A stretch of DNA of 7,286 nucleotides, from the NCBI GenBank assembly GCA_002254335.1, contig NIVA01000202.1, positions 1-7,286 on the forward strand. The letters are read 5' to 3'. Below the pieces are notes generated by a model. That model searched no databases. It was not told the DNA's origin and saw only the letters and a list, made by a program, of their open reading frames with translations. Below, piece after piece: positions 3,717-7,286 of this stretch (the stretch's first letter is position 1; each line of letters begins with the position of its first letter). Source of the DNA: Bacteroidetes bacterium 4572_114. GTDB taxonomy: Bacteria; Bacteroidota; Bacteroidia; Bacteroidales; 4484-276. A program made the translations under genes and the position numbers.

Positions 3717-5732
3717 TTAATCAGCCATTACCGGTTCAAATACAATCAACGGCCTGCTGCCATCAACCATCTGGCCTGGCTTTACGTTCACCTTTTCGAT
3801 GGTGGCGTCCCGTGGGGCAACTATGCTGTTTTCCATTTTCATGGCCTCCACTATCATCAGGACTTCTCCTTTGGAAACCTCGATGCCCGTTTTTACATTA
3901 ACCTTTATCACCTTGCCGGGCATCGGTGTAAAAATAGAATTTTGCCCTTCGCCGTTGGGGCTGTCTATGCCTGTGTAAACATCTTCTTTGATCAACAGGT
4001 CGTCGCGGTGGATATTAAAAATGTGCCCGTTGCAACTCACAAAGGCATTTCCGTAATTGTCGTGCGAAATATCGGCAGTAAAAATCCCTTCCTTAGCTTT
4101 TACCGTAATCTTGTTTTCGCTTAGATGTGGGATTTCCACCAAAAAGGTGTGTTCCCCAATAATCACTTCCGACATTCCCGATTTTGCGGGGTAAACCACA
4201 ATTTCATAATCCTGCCCGTCCATGGTAAGTTTCAATTTGAGGATGTCGCGCCAATGGCCAATATTTTCCCAAATTGATGAGGGGGTGTTCCCGTTTTTGT
4301 AATTGAGGAAATACAATACATAGGAGGACAACGGTGCGTCTATCACAATCCTTCCACGCTTTTGTTCAGATGATTTTACAATTTCATCAAGGTGCAGGTC
4401 GCAATAACTGGTCGAAATTGTGTTTTGGATGTAGTTTTCCTGTTGAAGGAGTTCGATAAGAAAACGGATGTTGGTCTTGATGCCGTGGATGATATATTCC
4501 TTCAGGACATCGATCATTTTTAGGCGGGCGTGTTCACGGTCCTGTTCCCAAACAATGACTTTGGAGATCATAGGATCGTAAAAGCTATGGATTGTTGTGG
4601 CTTTGTTGGTGCAGGCATCAATCCTTACCCGTCGGTTTTTGGGTTCGCGGTAAAGGATCATATTTCCAGGAGAGGGCAGAAAGTTGTTCGATGGATCCTC
4701 GGCATAAACCCTACACTCGATGGCATGGCCGCTTTGCCTGATGTCGTCCTGGGCAAAGCTCAACGGGTTTCCTGCCGCCACCAAAATCTGCTCCTGTACC
4801 AGGTCGATACCGGTAACCATTTCGGTAATAGGGTGCTCCACCTGGATGCGGGTATTCATCTCAAGAAAATAGAAATTCAAATCCTTGTCCACCAAAAATT
4901 CGATGGTACCGGCATTGTTGTAACCAATCTCTTTGGTAATCATAACAGCTGCCTCTCCCATTTTTTTCCTAACCTCATCGGTGAGGGTTGGTGATGGCGA
5001 TTCCTCGATAATTTTTTGATACCTGCGCTGAATAGAACATTCGCGCTCGAACAGATGAACAGCATTGCCGTGCTTGTCGCCCATCACCTGAAATTCGATG
5101 TGGCGTGGCTCAACCACATATTTTTCGATAAAAACCGTTCCATCGCCGAAATAGGATTTTGCCTCACGGGTGGTAGATTCTATCACACTTTCAATTTCTG
5201 CAAGGTCGTTAACTATCCTCATGCCTTTGCCCCCGCCACCTGCCGCAGCTTTCACCAATATCGGCAAAGGTATTTTTCCGGCCTCCCTAATCAGGGTCTC
5301 TGCATCGCCAACAATGGCCTGGGTTGTGGGCACCCCAATCTTCTGCACAAATTCCCTCGATTCAATTTTATTTCCCATCAACCGGATGGCACGGGTATCG
5401 GGGCCGATAAATGTAATCCCCGATTCCTCGCAAGCCTTTACCAGGGCGGGGCTTTCCGACAAAAACCCATATCCGGGATGAATCGCATCCGACCTGGTTT
5501 CGCGGGCAATTTCGATGATCTTTTCTACATTCAAATAGGTCTCGCTCAATTCCTCATAACCCAAACAATAGGCTTCATCTGCAAAGGAAACATGCCAGGA
5601 ACTTTTATCTACCTCGGCATAAACTGCCACTGTACGGATGCCCAGTGCTTTGGCGGCACGCATTACGCGGATGGCGATTTCGCCCCGGTTGGCGACCAAT
5701 ATCTTATCGAAGAGAATTTTGCTTTTTTTCAT
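3717..5732 (-). CDS. Biotin-dependent acyl-CoA carboxylase alpha subunit (biotin carboxylase + BCCP; probably methylcrotonyl-CoA type)
   Basis: Residue numbers count from an alternative ATG at 5747; I prefer the ATG at 5732 (MKKSKILFDKILVANRGEIA) because family members start close to that motif. Domains in order are: biotin carboxylase N-domain (about 12-125; KILVANRGEIAIRVMRAA, HPGYGFLSE at 90-98), ATP-grasp (about 126-330; GGGGKGMR at 170-177, EMNTRIQVEHP at 296-306), biotin carboxylase C-domain (about 340-450), a linking domain (about 475-590), and the BCCP domain (about 605-672) with EAMKM. Lys637 there is the biotinylated residue. It carboxylates biotin with ATP and bicarbonate, and a separate beta subunit, not in this window, transfers the carboxyl group to the acyl-CoA. 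The linker has W...GHWR as in methylcrotonyl-CoA carboxylases, and the neighbouring hydratase and acetoacetyl-CoA synthetase fit leucine degradation. Propionyl- or acetyl-CoA carboxylase cannot be excluded. Confidence 0.93.
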   Translation of the reverse strand: MKKSKILFDKILVANRGEIAIRVMRAAKALGIRTVAVYAEVDKSSWHVSFADEAYCLGYEELSETYLNVEKIIEIARETRSDAIHPGYGFLSESPALVKACEESGITFIGPDTRAIRLMGNKIESREFVQKIGVPTTQAIVGDAETLIREAGKIPLPILVKAAAGGGGKGMRIVNDLAEIESVIESTTREAKSYFGDGTVFIEKYVVEPRHIEFQVMGDKHGNAVHLFERECSIQRRYQKIIEESPSPTLTDEVRKKMGEAAVMITKEIGYNNAGTIEFLVDKDLNFYFLEMNTRIQVEHPITEMVTGIDLVQEQILVAAGNPLSFAQDDIRQSGHAIECRVYAEDPSNNFLPSPGNMILYREPKNRRVRIDACTNKATTIHSFYDPMISKVIVWEQDREHARLKMIDVLKEYIIHGIKTNIRFLIELLQQENYIQNTISTSYCDLHLDEIVKSSEQKRGRIVIDAPLSSYVLYFLNYKNGNTPSSIWENIGHWRDILKLKLTMDGQDYEIVVYPAKSGMSEVIIGEHTFLVEIPHLSENKITVKAKEGIFTADISHDNYGNAFVSCNGHIFNIHRDDLLIKEDVYTGIDSPNGEGQNSIFTPMPGKVIKVNVKTGIEVSKGEVLMIVEAMKMENSIVAPRDATIEKVNVKPGQMVDGSRPLIVFEPVMAD

Positions 5733-5785
5733 TGTGTTAGGTCTCATAGGAATATCTATCTAATTTGAAACTATTTTTTTCATTA

Positions 5786-6898
5786 TTACCTGCTGGCATT
5801 TTTCAATTCATAACTTGTACTTCTTCCTCCTGCGTCTTCTTTTTGTAAAATATCTTTACTAATCAAATCATTAATATCTCTAACTGCTGAATCTTTTGAA
5901 CACTTTGCAATTTTAGCCCATTTGGAAGAAGTCAATTTACCATCAAAGTCATCTAACAGTCTGTTTAATATCTTTTTCTGCCGTTCATTTATTATTGTTT
6001 TTGAATGTTTATTCCAGAAATCAGCTTTTGATAATACTCGTGTTAATGTCTTATCAGTTGATTTTAAGGCATTGATTAAACAACTTAAAAACCATTTTAT
6101 CCATTCTGTTATATCAAGGTTTCCTTTTTGTGTTTTTTCAAGTATTTCATAGTATTGTTTTCTTTCAACCCTTATTTGAGCAGACATACTATAAAATCGT
6201 TGTGTGCTTTTATCTGATTGCGCTAATAGCATATCTGTTAATGCCCTTGTTATTCGACCATTTCCATCTTGAAAAGGGTGAATTGTAACAAACCAAAGGT
6301 GTGAAATAGCTGCTTTTATTACCAAATCAATTTTATCATTTTCGTTAAACCATTCGATAAAATGGTTCATTTCTGCTTCTATTAAATCGGCATCAGGTGC
6401 TTGGAAATGAACTTTTTCTTTCCCTGGCCTACCTGAAACAACTTGCATTGAACCACTTGTATCTTTTCTCCAATCTGCAACCGTTATTTTGAACATTCCA
6501 CTTCTACCCATTGGAAACAATGCAGCATGCCAATCGAAGAGTCTGTCTGCGGTTAACGGTTTGAAACAATTGTGAGTTGCGTCAATCATCATTTCTACCA
6601 TTCCATCAACATTTCTATCTGACATAACCGCCCCTGCGAATTCCATTCCTAACCTTTGAGCAATTGAAGAGCGAACTTGTTCGGGATTTAAAAGTTCTCC
6701 TTCAATTTCTGCAGATTTTAAAACATCTAATGTCAATGTATCCAGTAAAGCTTCGTCTCTCAAATCAAAGCCTAACGATTCCATTCTGCCAATTAATCGT
6801 CCTTGTAGGTTTCTTGCTTCACTTAATAAGTTTACCAACTCCGTAATTTTCCAAATGAAGTTGGGCCAATTGATCTTTTGATGTATGTAACAACTCAT
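5786..6898 (-). CDS. Fic family protein (probable AMPylase) with DUF4172-like N-terminus, class II inhibitory motif and C-terminal winged helix
   Basis: I take the ATG at 6898 as start (370 residues: MSCYIHQKINWPNFIW). The frame is open to a TTG at 6919, but that codon lies inside the probable -7 promoter box. Residues (from 6898): YIHQKINWPNFIWKITELV near the N-terminus matches the DUF4172-type segment that precedes many bacterial Fic domains. SAEIEG (62-67) fits the inhibitory helix [S/T]xxxE[G/N] placed before the Fic core, making it class II. HPFQDGNGRITR (207-218) is the complete catalytic motif with its histidine. A C-terminal region (about 305-368, INERQKKILNRLLDDFDGKL to GGRSTSYEL) looks like a winged-helix DNA-binding domain. 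Fic proteins transfer AMP or similar groups to hydroxyl side chains of target proteins; the target here is unknown. It separates the hydratase and carboxylase genes of the presumed leucine pathway. Confidence 0.9.
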   Translation of the reverse strand: MSCYIHQKINWPNFIWKITELVNLLSEARNLQGRLIGRMESLGFDLRDEALLDTLTLDVLKSAEIEGELLNPEQVRSSIAQRLGMEFAGAVMSDRNVDGMVEMMIDATHNCFKPLTADRLFDWHAALFPMGRSGMFKITVADWRKDTSGSMQVVSGRPGKEKVHFQAPDADLIEAEMNHFIEWFNENDKIDLVIKAAISHLWFVTIHPFQDGNGRITRALTDMLLAQSDKSTQRFYSMSAQIRVERKQYYEILEKTQKGNLDITEWIKWFLSCLINALKSTDKTLTRVLSKADFWNKHSKTIINERQKKILNRLLDDFDGKLTSSKWAKIAKCSKDSAVRDINDLISKDILQKEDAGGRSTSYELKNASR

Positions 6899-6993
6899 TC
6901 GTTGTAATTTTTGCAACAAAAATACACTTTATTCGTCGCATTAAAAAATTATCGTTGCATTATTTGCATTGATTGTAGGGTTTATTCGTTGCA
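6896..6993. promoter_or_regulatory. Cluster of four CGTTG-type direct repeats in front of the Fic gene
   Basis: Written on the plus strand, the copies are CATTCGTTGTAA (6896-6907), TTTATTCGTCGCA (6928-6940), TATCGTTGCA (6950-6959) and TTTATTCGTTGCA (6981-6993). The CG of each copy begins at 6900, 6934, 6953 and 6987, so the spacings are 34, 19 and 34 bp. The two 13-bp copies differ at one base and are 53 bp apart, close to five helical turns. They flank the putative promoter and resemble an operator array, perhaps for autoregulation by the Fic protein's own winged helix. That role is inferred from position only. Confidence 0.45.
6917..6924 (-). promoter_or_regulatory. Putative Bacteroidota -7 promoter box (TATTTTTG) of the Fic gene
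   Basis: On the minus strand the bases read TATTTTTG, matching the TAnnTTTG consensus of the phylum's main sigma factor. Transcription would start near 6910, leaving about a dozen untranslated bases before the ATG at 6898. No clear TTG-type -33 box is seen at the usual distance, so the call rests on one element. Confidence 0.35.
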
Positions 6994-7009
6994 CTGTCGT
7001 TTTCTTTGC

Positions 7010-7019
7010 TTGCATGCAA
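7010..7019. repeat. Perfect 10-bp palindrome TTGCATGCAA
   Basis: The palindrome lies between the hydratase stop codon and the repeat cluster of the Fic promoter. A further TTGCAA follows at 7021-7026. It could be a protein-binding site, but its small size allows chance occurrence. Confidence 0.4.
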
Positions 7020-7040
7020 CTTGCAACCTGTAATCTAAAA

Positions 7041-7286
7041 CTACTCCCCCACCCAATCAGGCTTTCGTTTATTTAAAAAGGCATCCATCCCCTCCTGTCC
7101 TTCATCGGATGCGCGGATTTCGGCGATCATTTTTGCTGTGGATACCACTGCTTCTTCCAGGGTTAGTTTATTGGAAATATCAAAAATCAGGTTTTTGCAG
7201 TGGGTCATTGCTTTGGGGCCGCTTGTCCGCAAAACTTTTATCACCGATAGCAGGTGCGCCTCCAATAATTCGGGGGGCAGCGATTT
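7041..7286 (-). CDS. Enoyl-CoA hydratase family protein, C-terminal part (methylglutaconyl-CoA hydratase-like), cut by window edge
   Basis: The frame is open from the right edge and has 81 sense codons before the stop at 7041-7043. The TTG at 7263-7265 is an internal codon, since the sequence continues upstream as KSLPPELLEAHLLS. The visible part is the C-terminal helical region of the crotonase fold, including SGPKAMTHCKNLI and then AKMIAEIRASDEGQEGMDAF before LNKRKPDWVGE. The stretch IAEIRAS-EGQEG--AFL-KRKP-W is characteristic of methylglutaconyl-CoA hydratases (LiuC) and close relatives. Known role: hydration of 3-methylglutaconyl-CoA to HMG-CoA, the step after methylcrotonyl-CoA carboxylase. 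The active-site residues are in the missing N-terminal part, so the exact substrate is inferred from the C-terminus and from the carboxylase and acetoacetyl-CoA synthetase nearby. Confidence 0.85.
   Translation of the reverse strand, partial: KSLPPELLEAHLLSVIKVLRTSGPKAMTHCKNLIFDISNKLTLEEAVVSTAKMIAEIRASDEGQEGMDAFLNKRKPDWVGE

Noticed and set aside
5016..5768. A 250-codon plus-strand frame opposite the carboxylase gene
   Set aside because: The minus strand has full biotin carboxylase motifs over the same region. The opposite frame is a shadow caused by codon bias and has no domain pattern.
5766..5773. TAGTTTCA on the minus strand as a -7 box for the carboxylase gene
   Set aside because: It deviates from TAnnTTTG at the last positions and no -33 element is seen, so it is too weak to annotate.

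Overview
The window looks like a chromosomal segment of a member of the Bacteroidota (Bacteroidetes). Four things point there. The protein at 2433-3041 ends in a type A C-terminal sorting domain of the type IX secretion system, which is restricted to that phylum. Genes start without clear Shine-Dalgarno sequences. A TAnnTTTG-type -7 box can be placed in front of the Fic gene. Accessory genes of kinds common in that phylum (a TnpA_REP-type transposase, a RelE/ParE pair, a Fic protein) lie between metabolic genes. No rRNA, tRNA or CRISPR was seen. Every gene I can support is on the minus strand, so transcription runs from high to low coordinates, and no gene-free gap exceeds about 180 bases.

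Layout in the direction of transcription: the C-terminal part of an enoyl-CoA hydratase family protein resembling methylglutaconyl-CoA hydratase (7041-7286, cut by the window edge); a 142-bp spacer with a regularly spaced repeat cluster and a likely promoter; a Fic/DUF4172-like protein (5786-6898); a biotin-dependent acyl-CoA carboxylase alpha subunit (3717-5732); an antitoxin/toxin pair (3485-3697 and 3196-3501, overlapping by 17 bp); a 133-bp intergenic block bounded by 18-bp inverted repeats; a small secreted T9SS substrate with a fibronectin-III-like domain (2433-3041); an acyl-CoA dehydrogenase (1225-2373); an array of three palindromes with a 32-bp period; a REP-associated tyrosine transposase (RAYT, 411-1061); a solo palindrome next to a relic of the RAYT 5' end; and the N-terminal part of acetoacetyl-CoA synthetase (1-230, cut by the window edge).

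The four metabolic genes fit one pathway. An acyl-CoA dehydrogenase, an MCC-like biotin carboxylase subunit, a methylglutaconyl-CoA hydratase-like protein and acetoacetyl-CoA synthetase together suggest a leucine / branched-chain acyl-CoA degradation cluster (liu-type). The usual succession is interrupted by Fic, toxin-antitoxin, T9SS-substrate and RAYT cassettes. The most unusual part is 285-1215, where five copies of one palindrome (half-site GTAGAGACGCACGG) surround and invade a RAYT gene. One copy lies in frame inside the RAYT coding sequence, between two different tandem-repeat tracts.
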